Positions 46,503-57,259 of a stretch of DNA of 64,000 nt are shown in pieces. Numbering within the stretch: position 1 is the stretch's first letter; each line of letters opens with the position of its first letter. The notes under the pieces were generated by a model that made no database searches, was not told where the DNA came from, and worked only from the letters and a program-made list of their open reading frames with translations. The DNA is from Atopsyche davidsoni. Its lineage: Eukaryota; Arthropoda; Insecta; Trichoptera; Hydrobiosidae. The position numbers and the translations under genes were made by a program. The stretch spans positions 3,340,001 through 3,404,000 of the forward strand of contig JAILWY010000008.1 of assembly GCA_022113835.1 (NCBI GenBank). The letters are read 5' to 3'.

Positions 46503-46859
46503 GTCATGCAATTTTTCGCAGGATAAAACGTGGAACTGTTTGATAATCAGAAATTATACAGACTTAATGTAGAATATAAATAGTGTCTAGTGTAAATGCA
46601 TCTTTATTAGATCTTATAGGCGTATAACATATTAACTTAGTAAAATAAAATCCATTTTTACCTGTATGATTAAAAATTAACACTTGCTGAAAAAATATTA
46701 TTACTCATTGCTATAACATCTCTTTTACTTTTTTATTATTTTTCTCAATAACTTATGGGTATGTTTTATATATTTTTTTCAATTTAGTTTCGGTTTAAAA
46801 AAATAAAATATATTAAAAAAACACAGTAGGAGTTGTAGTTGATTGTGGTTGTAAACGGT

Positions 46860-47085
46860 TGCACTTCCACTTCCGTCCACTCAGAGTGGATCGCTGCAAG
46901 ATTAATGACCCCAAGTTGAGCTCCCCTGATCGCAGATCCGATTGCTTGCACATCATTTGGGCACCGATGGTTGGGCACCCCTGCCGGACCTGTGTGCGGT
47001 CTGGAATCGGGAATTGGAGGACAAGCACTGCTTGCTTTGTCAGTTGGAAATCAATCGTGCTTGATTTGTTTGTCGAGGCATGATT
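46860..47085. other. GC-richer block open on both strands
   Basis: 94-residue minus frame and 74-residue plus frame; no domain recognised. Unknown element. Confidence 0.25.
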
Positions 47086-47099
47086 ACACCATTGCAAAC

Positions 47100-48150
47100 C
47101 GAAACAAGCAAAATTACAATTGCAACTGAAAAAAAGATTTTACTAATTGAAAAATTCCCACAAATTTCATATAAATGATTCATAAATTAACTTAAAGTTT
47201 ACGGATCAAAGTTTGTTCATTGCACGCGCTACAAAGAAAAAAATCTTTAGAATTTTTATCAAGCATTTTACGAAAGAAGTTTTATTTACTATCCTTTCAT
47301 GGAAAAATAAAATTTAGTTCGTAGTTTCGAAGCACTCCGTCTTGTAACGAGTATTTTTTTCGTTTTTTCATTTCAAAGTTTTCAGATAAAACTGTCAAAA
47401 ATATTTTTTAAAACCCAACACTTTTAATTAGCTATCTAACAATTAAAAGCACTGCCTCCCATAAAACTGGGTATCGTAAAATTTTCTGCCGCGCTTCTAC
47501 CTCTTTCAGGTCATTTACTTGGACTCATTAAAAAAAACTTAGTAATAATAAAAAAAAAAAAACGCGATACTTTACGGCACTTTGAAGAATGCTTCGAATT
47601 CTTTTGAGATTTTTTAACAAGCCATGAGCCGACAGAATATAAAAATAATATTTCTTATCGGTTTATTTTGTAAAAGTCTAACGAATAAGATAGACTTTTG
47701 AAATAATATATTTTTAACGAATTGTTTTATTCTAAGAAAGGACTTTTCGATGATTCTTTATAAATTAAAACAAAATTTAAATTAAACAAAATTCACAAAT
47801 TAAGCGACAAATCAGGAGTCAAAAATTAACTAAATATAAATTTACATAAACTTACTCCACATGTTTCTGTTTACAATAGTGTCGCAACAAGAATAAAGAC
47901 TTTATGCTTTAAGAAAATCCTAAGGATAGTCGTGGCATACAATTAAAATACTTTTGTCAGATTTAAGGGGTGGTACTTGTATTCTTAGTGCACTCAGCGA
48001 CTCGGTATATTTTACTATCTCGGTTGCATAAATCTCAAATCTGAACAAAGGATTCGTAGACGGAGTTACAGCGTCATTGTTATGCGAATCCTCCGTGCAC
48101 TCTGAATAAGACGCTTATCAAGTTTATTTATTAAACTATAAACAAAGCTA
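47100..48150. other. Giant-intron stretch, nothing recognised
   Basis: AT-rich DNA without supported features. Confidence 0.45.
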
Positions 48151-48181
48151 CCAGTGTAATTTATTCTGAGGACATATATTC

Positions 48182-48300
48182 ACTGAGGCACCTCGTGGTC
48201 TGGTGGTTAACAAAGTTGTCAGGTGACCGCGAGTTTGAACCCCTGACTAGTTTAACCCGTAGCAACCCTTTTGGCTTTATGCTTTACGCTTTTTTCCCAT
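48182..48300 (+). repeat. tRNA-derived SINE head
   Basis: A-box-like TGGTCTGGTGGTTA and, 33 nt on, B-box GAGTTTGAACCCC: the order and spacing of a Pol III promoter inside a tRNA. The arms do not fold into a complete cloverleaf, so a SINE rather than a tRNA gene. Confidence 0.5.
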
Positions 48301-48454
48301 GGGTTTAATTTTCGGCTGAAAATTATGTTTTTTTTTTTTTTCCAAATACGAGCACTTACTGCTCGGATGCTTTGTTCAATTCTATCGTTACCCACTATTT
48401 ATATAAAAATACTTTAGTTTTATAAAAGACGATATTAACTGTATATTACATATA

Positions 48455-48979
48455 CAGGGTGTCCAAAAAGAGTATCGGGTGAATGTGAAAAGTGACCGTT
48501 ATTGCGATATGCTGCGAAAATTTTTGGGCCCAGAGTTGCAGGAGTTTCAAGGTTTTAACTCAAGAACGTGATTCTAACAATCAATTGAAGCTGTTAACGA
48601 CTTATTCCTTAATAAGGCCATTTCACGTAGTGGTAACATAAACTGGCCTCCCAGAAGCCCCGACCTTAGCCCTCTTGACTACTTCGTATAGGGATACCTT
48701 AAATATAGGGTTTATGAGAATAATCCGACGAATCTAATGGAATTGAAACAAAACATCAGGTCAAAAATGGCAGCAATATCGAGGGCTATGTGTCAGCGTG
48801 TTATCAGCAATCTTCGTTCCAGATTAGAAGAGTGCCAGCAGCATTTGGATAACATCATCTTTTGGAAATAATTTTCCATTTTGTATTCTTATAATCAACA
48901 ATAAAAAAAAATACTTGATTACTAGTAGTTTTTTTTTTACTGAACTAACAAATATCCGATACTCTCTTTGGACACCCTG
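48455..48979 (+). mobile_element. Tc1/IS630-type element, deleted
   Basis: Terminal repeats CAGGGTGTCCAAAAAGAGTA and, inverted at the right, CAGGGTGTCCAAAGAGAGTA. A TA precedes the left end; the right TA is lost. 525 bp. Contains only the 3' part of the transposase. Confidence 0.9.
48587..48871 (+). pseudogene. Tc1/IS630 transposase C-terminus, one stop
   Basis: Reads ISRSGNINWPPRSPDLSPLD, then YFV-stop-GYLKYRVYENNP, then ending QQHLDNIIFWK before TAA. WPPRSPDLxPLDxFxWGxLK is the conserved region with the third catalytic Asp (PLD, retained). TAG replaces the usual Trp codon. The first two catalytic Asp are in the deleted part. Likely the same transposase type whose N-terminus survives at 8.2-8.6 kb, but with different terminal repeats. 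Confidence 0.88.
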
Positions 48980-49109
48980 CCTAAAAAATTATACAAAAAA
49001 GTAATTGTCAGTACAATAGACGTAGCAAGAAGTACATATAATTTTATCTAAAAAATATATATATTGAGTAAATTTAAATTTAAAACAACACAAACGAATT
49101 TGTATAAGA

Positions 49110-49360
49110 AGTTTGCGCCTTTGTCTGAAAGGCTTTGCGGGTATAAAGAGTTCTGCTTTAGTGACCGAAGCCTCACAGCAGAGGTTTCAGTCGCAGCAAG
49201 TTCCCGGACCTCCTAACGACCTTGCTGAATCACACCATTGTGATTTGCTGACCAGAACCATTCCGGATTGTACAGCACAGAGACAATGGGCGTGCCTCGT
49301 GTACCAAGCAGGCTTTGCTTTTTATCTGAAAGTATCATTAGCAAGTCTTGTAGGTTGAAA
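49110..49360 (+). other. GC-richer block with an 81-residue frame
   Basis: Open 49113-49358, no signal, no domain. Might be a retroposon fragment. Confidence 0.2.
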
Positions 49361-52120
49361 TACCCCTGATGAGACCTGATAATAAAGAAGTATACTACTA
49401 ACTGCTTATGAGGTAAAAAAATAATTAAGACAACTGACTAATCCAACAATATAGAGTTAAGACCTACCCCTAGTGACAGGTATGCCTTTAAACCATAACT
49501 CACGTTGTTAATTACTCAATACTAAAAAAAAGTATTTTTTAAACTAAAGTGAATATCATAAAGCCAACTTGTTTTTTTATTAAGTTTAATACTACAACAT
49601 ACGTAATTCAAATTTATAAATAGTCTTCAGGTGAAAAAGAAAATACCTTAAGAAAGTTTTTGACATCAGTAATACGATTTATTATTTAAAAACACATTAT
49701 AACTTAATCTTTAAGAGCTCCTTGTTTGATCTGTATATTTATATTTCACATCTGATCCTAAGTATTTAACTGCTACTTGTATCAAAAGTGTAAATTTAAA
49801 ATTAATCGCATTACTCTAATTCCCAAAAAAACTACAGTTTTGGAGCCGAAACGTTCAATCGTTTATTCAAAAGTGGCTTTACATCTTAGTAAATAATTTA
49901 TTTAAGTAATAAATTCATCTTGAAGATCAAATTTTGTTACATTTATATCTAGATACTTAAGTTCTCGAGCGATAACAAAAACAGCGGTACGGAGTTTATT
50001 GAACAATAAATAAAACGAAAGGTCCACTCTCAGGAGCATCCTTTATTAAGTAACTTGAACGTTATTGGAAAATTTAAAAGCTGTTTTTCCTTAATTCATT
50101 TCAACATTTAAAAAAAAATTCAAAACAGTTTCTTTGTAAATTAAGTTTGCTTAAAAAATGTTCTTTACGCGAAGTTCTGAGTAGAAAGTGAGGCCAATTT
50201 ATATATTTTCTATAATAAAATTAAGTCTGACTCCATAATTCATGAGTTGATCCTTCTAATCCCTGAAATCCTGACGTTTATTATCACACTTTAAGTTTTT
50301 TTTTTCTTTGTATCCATTATATTTATTCAGCCACGTTGCCGAACTTACAAAAGAACTCTTTTCTTTTCATTTACAACCATGTTAATAACGCAACGTTTTT
50401 TTAATAAATAAATATATATATATATATGAAAGATTTGGTTTTTCTAGTCTTAATAATTGTATACAATATGTTTAAAGAGAATCATTTTAGACATGAGATC
50501 ATGAAAAATAATTGTGATTTGAGTCATACTTTATCAGATTTCTAGCTGTATCTTATATACTATATAATAATAATAATTTTTATTTTCAATTAAATTAACT
50601 AACACACAATAAGGTTATGTTTTGGTTAAGTTTGTTTTAACTGAATCTTCAAATCAATTTGCTTTTCCGAAAGGTTTCAGTTATTAACTTTATATAGTAA
50701 CTTTGAATAAAGTTTAGGCAATATTTATTCTGTAACTTATTTTTTTTTTTTCATCATTTGTGTATGACAGTTCTTTCAGTAATATTGGCTCTGCAATTTA
50801 ATAAATATATCACCTCCTAAATATTCAAAACATAGACGTATATGATGGGCCTTAATGTGTTCTATTTAACTAGAAGTAGCCCGAGTGTTGGAGAGTACAA
50901 ACTAAGCGTTACAACCTTCACGTTGATGTATAATAACTATCAGTTTTATGAATGTATGTAATACATTACAAATGTTAAATAATTAACGTAATATTTTACA
51001 AGAAATGGTACTCGGGATTCAAATACACAGTGAAATGATTAAATTAAATTCTTACCATTTGTTATTTTGTTGAAACAAAGTTAAACATTTACTCTTTCAA
51101 TTCCACATAAAAGGAGTTTCAAAAATAGATATAATTTAATTTCATTGATATTGGTTTCCTTAACCTCCATAAAATGAGATCTTCTCAAGAAGTTTCGGGA
51201 ATTCTTCCGAAGTGGCATTCTTAATTAAGAAAAATTCGATACTTTATTGAAATTACGTTAATCAACTGTGAGTACCCAGACAACGGATTCTTTTTCCAAT
51301 TACAATTGTATTTTTTATTCAGAATAAAGTCACTGTAAAGAAGGGTCTTTCCGGACGACATTTTAATGAAGAAATTACAAAAAGAGTTTCAACCCCCTTA
51401 CCCCCTACTTAGATCGATCTAGAGTAAGATTAAGACGAAAAAGCAGAGATGCGCTACAATATTAAAAATAAAACTGCTTTAACATTTTAGTAGACAAGTG
51501 TAAAAAAAAAAATCTAACATTTTTTTGATTATTGTTTATGCATGACTTAATTCTTCTAACAAACGAGAAGTTTAAAAAATGTGCCTTAACATCATTGTAC
51601 AAAAAGATGAATTAATTATTTTTAAAAACACAGGTACATTGATTACACTCGCGTTAGTTAGTTTAGATAAAAAATATTTTTTTCGAAAAAAAAGTTATTC
51701 AAAAATAATAAAATACATCTAATTATTTGCGATCTTATTAGGCCTGATTATATTCACCTTCGCTGAAAAAACTCGTGAATTATTATTCTACTTAAAAAAA
51801 TATACTTTGATGATCAATCAGCTTTATATTTAGCACTTGTAATGGTGCTTATTAAAAAAACAGTAAAACAAAACTTTTGTATGTTTTTGTAATAACAATA
51901 TTCACTCCTAAATTTAAAACGCTGTAACATTGAAAATTAATTAAATTGATCTGTACTGAATTTAGTTTTCTTCCCTGTAACACATGCAGACTAATAATAT
52001 TATAGAACCCTTTGAAATTTATATCTAATTTTACCCCATCAAATCAAACCAACCGAATTAATGTTATGATAAAATTTGCACGTTCTATTGAATTTCATGA
52101 ATATATAGATAATTTATAAT
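49361..52120. other. Giant-intron stretch, nothing recognised
   Basis: AT-rich throughout, with short homopolymer runs and no supported feature. Confidence 0.5.
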
Positions 52121-52139
52121 TGTCCTAGACCACGAGTTA

Positions 52140-53402
52140 AGAAGATTTCAATAAAAGAAATGCACAGAAAAAAGCTTATATTCACAGTAGTTACTTAAAA
52201 AGAGTCTTCGATTAAAATCATTATATTCTTTTTGGTCAAGAAAAGCTCAAAGAGTGTATTGCGCGTATAAATAAATTAATGACGAATATCAAGGGACAAG
52301 AAAAGTTTTGTCTCGTATACACATAATTTCATGAATATACATATAATTTATATTTATAGAACATTCTTATAAAGGAAATGCACAGAAAAAAAAATTACAT
52401 TAACAGTAGTTACGTGTAAAGAGTCATTAATTAAAATCATTATATTCTATTAGGTCAAGAAAAGCTCAAAGAGTGTATTGCGCGTATAAATAAATTAGTA
52501 AGGGACAATAAAAGTTTTGTCTCGTATACACATAAATTTCATGAATATATATATAATTTATATTAATAGAAGATTCTTATAAAGGAAATGTACAGAGAAA
52601 AAACTTATATTAACAGTAGTAACTTAAAAAGAGTCTTTTAATAAAATCATTATATTTTATTTGGTCCAAGAAAAACTCAAAGAGTGTATTGCGCGTATAA
52701 ATAAATTAATGAAAAATAGTAAAGGAGAAGAAAAGTTTTGTCTCGTGTACCCTTAAATATCATGAATACATTGATAATTTATATTTATAGAAGATTCTTT
52801 TAAAGGAAATGCACAGAGAAAAAACTTATATTAACAGTAGTTACTTAAAAATAGTATTTATATAAAATCATTATATTCTATTTGGTCAACAAAAGCTCAA
52901 AGAGTGTATTGCGCGTATAAATAAATTAATGACGAATATCAAGGGACAAGAAAAGTTTTGTCTCGTATACACATAAATTTCATGAATATATATATAATTT
53001 ATATTTATAGAAGATTCTTATAAAGAAAATGCACAGAAAAAAAACTTATATTACCAGTAGTTACAGTCTTTAAATAAAATCATTATATTCTATTTAGTCA
53101 AGAGATGCTCAAAGAGTGTATTGCGCGTATAAATAAATTAATGACGAATATCAAGGGACAAGAAAAGTTTTGTCTCGTATACACTTAAATATCATGAATA
53201 CATTGATAATTTATATTTATAGAAGATTCTTTTAAAGGAAATGCACAGAAAAAAAACTTATATTACCAGTAGTTACAGTCTTTAAATAAAATCATTATAT
53301 TCTATTTAGTCAAGAAAAGCTCAAAGAGTGTATTGCGCGTATAAATAAATTAACGAAGAATAGTAAGGGACAAGAAAAGTTTTCTGTCTCGTATACACAT
53401 AA
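52140..53402 (+). repeat. Satellite-like tandem array, 6 units of about 212-220 bp
   Basis: AGAGTGTATTGCGCGTATAA recurs at 52251, 52470, 52681, 52901, 53113 and 53325, a spacing of 219, 211, 220, 212 and 212 bp. Each unit also has GGACAAGAAAAGTTTTGTCT, CATGAATATA and GAAATGCACAGA. Units differ by point changes and small indels, so the array is not recent. No protein frame. Confidence 0.95.
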
Positions 53403-53404
53403 AT

Positions 53405-53585
53405 ATTTATTTAGCTCAACGGCAGAAAGCGGGTCATCCCCTCTTTGTGTGCCGATGATCTGGAGATACGACGGTCCGCCGGAAATCCACCCTAACCTGA
53501 CGCAACCCTCCGAACACATCAATAAATATCACGGAGGCCCGAGATCCTCCCTTCAGAGGGCGGCGGGCGTTTGTTCCTAATCTTA
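53405..53585. repeat. GC-rich block at the end of the satellite
   Basis: Abrupt change to GC-rich DNA (GCTCAACGGCAGAAAGCGGG, GAGGGCGGCGGGCG) exactly where the array stops. Identity unknown. Confidence 0.35.
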
Positions 53586-53771
53586 AGTGATTTTTTTACG
53601 CAGTCAGTTCTAGGCTGCGCTAGATAATGAGATGGATCTAACGGGTTTTTGCGGTACATTTCAGGCGTACTTTTTATCTGGAATTTGGACCCTGATAAAA
53701 GTGAAAGCCTTTTTCTGTGGAATTAAAATATTATACTTGGTTGTTTTACATAAAAAAAATATATTTTAAGT

Positions 53772-53975
53772 ATTATGATGATAAAAGTAGCTTTGTATTT
53801 TGTCTTCACTTTGAGTTTATTATATTTTTTGCATGACTAGTTTTGAGATGCATCTGATGATGACCTAGTCTATTTGGTCGAAACTAGTCAAAGTGAAGAC
53901 AAAATACAAAGCTACTATTATTATTATAATAATGGATCTTTACCAATCAAATGCCTTGTCCCTCAACAAGATCTT
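53772..53975 (+). repeat. Hammerhead foldback repeat, family A copy 6
   Basis: Arms AAAGTAGCTTTGTATTTTGT CTTCACTTTG (about 53781-53811) and the complement (about 53889-53918) enclose a hammerhead. The family tail follows to CCTCAACAAGATC. Confidence 0.82.
53850..53889 (+). ncRNA. Hammerhead ribozyme core, family A copy 6, stem I broken
   Basis: CTGATGA, extra T, GACC/GGTC stem II, GAAA, CTAG and TC all intact. The 3' strand of stem I (ATGC) is missing: after GTC the sequence jumps straight into the arm (AAAGTGAAGAC). It looks like a recombination at the cleavage point. Confidence 0.6.
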
Positions 53976-54054
53976 TTAAGTAAGTTAAAAAAATGTAGTT
54001 CGCCTGTTATTTATTTTTCTAGTAAGATAATCTTATAGTTTTATAGTCTTATAG

Positions 54055-54385
54055 CTTGCTGCCATTCTGTACCCTGTGCATTTATAAAGGATTAGTAATA
54101 GAGTAGTGGACTTGGAATGAAGTGCCTTGTCGAGGTGGTATTGTTTATGTATCTTGATGCAGAAGGAGTATCAGAGCTTTACAAGGAAAGGATTATATAA
54201 TAATGCTATTAGGCAACAGCAATACGCAGACTATTCCTTCCAATATAAAACTGCGGTGTAGAAGAACCCAGAGACTCACTACACTATTTTCCCCTTAGAA
54301 AACCATGAACACTGGGTCACCATGAGTATATGCTCAGTGAAATGGTCGCTAACCTTCTCTGGGGAGAAGCACTTGATGATGATGA
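54055..54385 (+). repeat. Family G interspersed repeat
   Basis: Forward copy aligning with 29938-30275, with a deletion in the first third. Ends GAAGCACTTGATGATGATGA. Confidence 0.7.
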
Positions 54386-55369
54386 TATGCAGAATAATAA
54401 AAACACTTATCACACACACTCATCGTACGTTCGATTATGTAGAGTATTTTTTTTTTAAAACTAATTTATCAAACCTATTTGATTTACTAATATTATTTTC
54501 TACTTCACAAGTTGCTGCCTCCGTTTTCTACTTAAATGGAGGTACCAAAGAAAGAGACAAGTTCAAAAGGTTTAGAAAGCAATTAAGATGCATTTTTTTT
54601 TCCTTTGAACTTTTAGGAATTTATTATTTGAAAAAAACTCAAAATAAAATCTAAAACTCCACGAAACGCAAGCCTTAGAAAGATAAACACAAACTGGTTA
54701 TTTATATATTACTGCCAACTTTAAATATGTTAAATATATTCAATATTTTGATCAGGCATGCAGTTTTTTTTACGCGTGTCCAAATGCTAAAATTCAGGTT
54801 TTAAAACTTGATACTGTGAATCATAAACACTGGTTTTATAAATGGCGTGTCCTAAATTGGCATTAAAGTACACCATTCGTTCAAATAACGTAGAAGTAAC
54901 AAGAAGATGATTGTTGAACAAATTACTAAAATGGCGTGTGAAATGTAAACAAAATTGCATAATTTCGCTAATCTACAGTCGAATTACTGATCTCTGTGAA
55001 AAAAATATTAACCGGATATGCAGTGCCTCGGTATCAGGTTCATACTACATTACACCTGAAATTTTCGCAGTCGAGTACACCCGGTAGCTCTAATCCCGAG
55101 GCATTTCCGCGGAGTGTAAATTATACACATTTTCTTGTGCCCCGGTAGTCCCCGAAATACTGCAGTGTTTTTAAAGAGAAAATGAATTTTTATGTTGAAA
55201 ATACAAGTGCTTATAAAAACAAGGGAACCCCTGCAGTATATTCTAACGAAAACGATTGAAATCCGTTTTATTGAAAAGTGATTTCAACCGGAAGCGTAAA
55301 ACTTGAGATAATACAATACGTATTGTTTTGTAATGTGATTGTTATGTTTTACTCGACTGGTCAGTTTAT

Positions 55370-55960
55370 AGAAATAGAGCATAACATAAAGAGTATGACT
55401 AATAATCTGCATGCAGACAAGCGCTTAAGTCAGCCTATAATTTTCCTGTCAGGTTAATGAGCGACAAGTCTTAGTCGACTGATCCAATTTCAGTGTCAAG
55501 ATGATAAGGGATGATGGGGGTGCTTGAAAGTGCGCACGATTCAAATCATCACAGTCTTCTAGTATCGCACTATTCATACAATGCAATAATTAAAAACTTT
55601 ACCAGAGTTGATGACCTGTGACTGATTCGTTTACAGAAATAGGGCATTACATAAATACTATGACTAATAACCTGCATGCAGACTCAGGTTAATGAGCGAC
55701 AAGTCTTAGTGGACTGATCCAATTTCAGAAAGATGATTAGGGATACCAGAGGTGCCTGAAAGAGTTGGCTGTAAGAGTTGGAGACTTAACAAGGAAGGAT
55801 GACTCGTGACAGATTCGTTTTCAGAAACAGGGCACAACATAAAGAGTATGAGTAATAATTTACACCCAGACTCAGGTTGATGAGCGACAAGTCTTAGTCG
55901 ACTGATCCAATTCCGATGACGGGGGTGCCGGAAAGTCATCGCACGATTCATATAATGTAA
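55370..55960 (+). repeat. Diverged tandem repeat, 3 units of about 190-235 bp
   Basis: GAGCGACAAGTCTTAGT recurs at 55459, 55694 and 55882, each after AGGTT(A/G)AT and before a (C/G)GACTGATCCAATT block. Units also share GATTCGTTT(A/T)CAGAAA and TAATAA motifs. Ends at MITE copy 5. Confidence 0.85.
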
Positions 55961-55971
55961 AAGTTGGAGAC

Positions 55972-56574
55972 TTAAAGGTCTAGGTCCCATAATCGAGTTT
56001 TTTTGATCATTTTCTAGTCCGTTTTGCGAAAAATCGACTGCACCAATCAAAAAAATTTAAATGCAAAAAGTTTGATACATCCCTTCTTCCGAACAAAATA
56101 TTTTTTTATTACTTATAAATTTACTTTTAATATGATAAATATGTGTTTTTCCGATTGAAGTGTAGGAATTTGGAGATTCGTCATGTCCCTTTTCCAAGAG
56201 TCCTAAACATTTAAAAGTATTTTTTTAAATTGTAATTAAAAGATTAAATATAAACCCTGTGCGATATATTATTTTATAAATAATTTTTTTTTTTTTTAAC
56301 AAACTTTGGTTTTGAAAAGTCGTCATTTTACCCAATTTTTCAACATCTTCAAGATTTTATTTAACCCTGAAATTGGACGTTAATTTAATAATAAAAAATA
56401 GGTGAATATAATTTATAGTATTTTCAATACGTTATAAAAAAATAATTTTTTGATATAGAAAAATAAAGTGACAATTAAATTAATTAAATGACACGATTTC
56501 GCCAGGTAAAACGGTCTTTTTTTGTGGCAGAAGGGGGATGGACCCCAAGCGAGGTTAGCTAGCAAGACCCTTAA
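55972..56574 (+). mobile_element. TTAA-MITE copy 5
   Basis: Starts TTAAAGGTCTAGGTCCCATA and ends AGCAAGACCCTTAA. 603 bp, non-coding, closest to copy 4. Followed by the 166-bp segment shared with copy 4. Confidence 0.88.
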
Positions 56575-56740
56575 CAATAAACATATAAATATTTAATCAC
56601 TATATTTACAAAGCGTTTTATAAAATATATAAAAGTGCTGTTAGTGCAATCCGTGAATATCGTATCGTAATTGAAAAGCATAAAAATAATTTCAGAGGGT
56701 AGTACCTCCCCCAGCGCTATTGATACATGTTGGATGGGTC
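56575..56740 (+). repeat. Segment shared with 3' flank of MITE copy 4
   Basis: Nearly identical to 34184-34350. It ends about 97 bp from the Dpr exon donor. Confidence 0.88.
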
Positions 56741-56787
56741 CATGTTGTCCGGTTGGACCCCAGAGGCAATTAAAAGGCTGGAAGCAA
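56741..56787 (-). repeat. Short segment shared with MITE copies 1 and 3
   Basis: In reverse reads GCAGTTGCTTCCAGCCTTTT and AATTGCCTCTGGGGTCC, matching 18104-18142 closely and 42-60 loosely. It ends 50 nt inside the intron from the Dpr 5' splice site. Confidence 0.7.
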
Positions 56788-56836
56788 CTGCCTCGACCAG
56801 GGCTGATGACCTAATAGGGGATGAAGGGTGGCTGAC

Positions 56837-57014
56837 CTGATGCCGCCTCGCTTGGTGTCGTAGTTGAGCTGGCGACCCGCGTGGGTCCACACCACCTGGC
56901 CACTGGGCTGGGGCACACGGCTGATGACGCAGCGCAGCTCGATGATGGAGCCTTCCTTGTAGAACTTGTCCGACACGGCCACCCCGCGCTCGTCCACGAT
57001 CTCCACTTTGGGAA
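56837..57014 (-). CDS. Dpr-family Ig protein, exon with first half of Ig domain 2
   Basis: Internal coding exon of a defective-proboscis-extension-response (Dpr) type cell-surface Ig protein. Dpr proteins bind DIP partners in synaptic recognition (family knowledge). The acceptor is a T-rich tract ending TTTTAG; the donor is AG|GTCAGC. The exon begins with two bases of a split Val codon, then 58 codons from PKVEIVDERG to YDTKRGGI, and ends with two bases of a Ser codon. It shows the first Ig cysteine (IELRCVIS) and the core Trp (VVWTHAG), and is GC-rich against its AT-rich flanks. The RGGI end joins in phase with SVKTE of the next exon, 30.8 kb away. Repeat-derived sequence reaches to within about 50 nt of the donor. 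Which Dpr paralogue this is cannot be told. Confidence 0.93.
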
Positions 57015-57084
57015 CTAAAACAACAAAACACACTCAAACAACAAGTAAAATACATGAGTGGTTTATCTACATATAGATTTTTAT

Positions 57085-57104
57085 TGGTGACCGGTTTCGG
57101 TCAC
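57085..57104 (-). repeat. Family C hammerhead remnant, collapsed hairpin
   Basis: GGTGACCG-AAAC-CGGTCACC on the minus strand: 8-bp stem with 4-nt loop. GAAACCGGTC is the 3' end of a family C hammerhead; the catalytic core is gone. Confidence 0.55.
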
Positions 57105-57115
57105 CAAAATATTTA

Positions 57116-57137
57116 TATATATATATATATATATAAT
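57116..57137. repeat. TA microsatellite
   Basis: Short TA run directly before the family A repeat. Confidence 0.9.
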
Positions 57138-57250
57138 GATAAAAGTAACTTTGTATTCTGTCTTCACTTTGAGTTTATTCTATTTTTTGCATGACTAGTT
57201 TCGACCAGATAGACTAGATCATCATCAGATGCATGACTAAACTAGCAAAA
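57131..57250 (-). repeat. Hammerhead repeat, family A copy 7
   Basis: One arm (AAAGTAACTTTGTATTCTGT CTTCACTTTG) plus a hammerhead; the second arm is absent. On the minus strand, hence sense to the Dpr gene. Confidence 0.8.
57189..57232 (-). ncRNA. Hammerhead ribozyme motif, family A copy 7, intronic sense
   Basis: Minus strand: GCAT/ATGC stem I, CTGATGA, extra T, GATC/GGTC stem II (one U-G pair), GAAA, CTAG, TC. Core bases intact. Lies 175 nt upstream of the Dpr acceptor at 57014, in the transcribed orientation. Confidence 0.75.
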
Positions 57251-57259
57251 TATACAAAA

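Larger units (their letters stand above)
26050..56836 (-). other. Dpr giant intron splitting Ig domain 2 (30.8 kb)
   Basis: GT-AG intron between the two halves of Ig domain 2. The phase matches exactly (AG|T = Ser). It is filled with AT-rich DNA and mobile elements, listed separately. No other coding exon of this gene is recognisable inside it. One GC-rich block with splice-like borders (44.69-44.89 kb) is reported as a weak candidate exon. Confidence 0.85.

Noticed and set aside
49362..49385. CCTGATGAGACC as a hammerhead core
   Set aside because: No GAAA strand follows at usable distance.
49840..49865. CCGAAACGTTC as a hammerhead end
   Set aside because: Cleavage-site spacing is wrong and no CUGANGA core precedes it.
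52140..53402. CRISPR array
   Set aside because: Unit of over 200 bp with no short repeat-spacer alternation, in a eukaryotic genome; it is a tandem satellite.
55706..56050. 114-residue minus-strand frame
   Set aside because: Lies across a tandem repeat and the end of a MITE.
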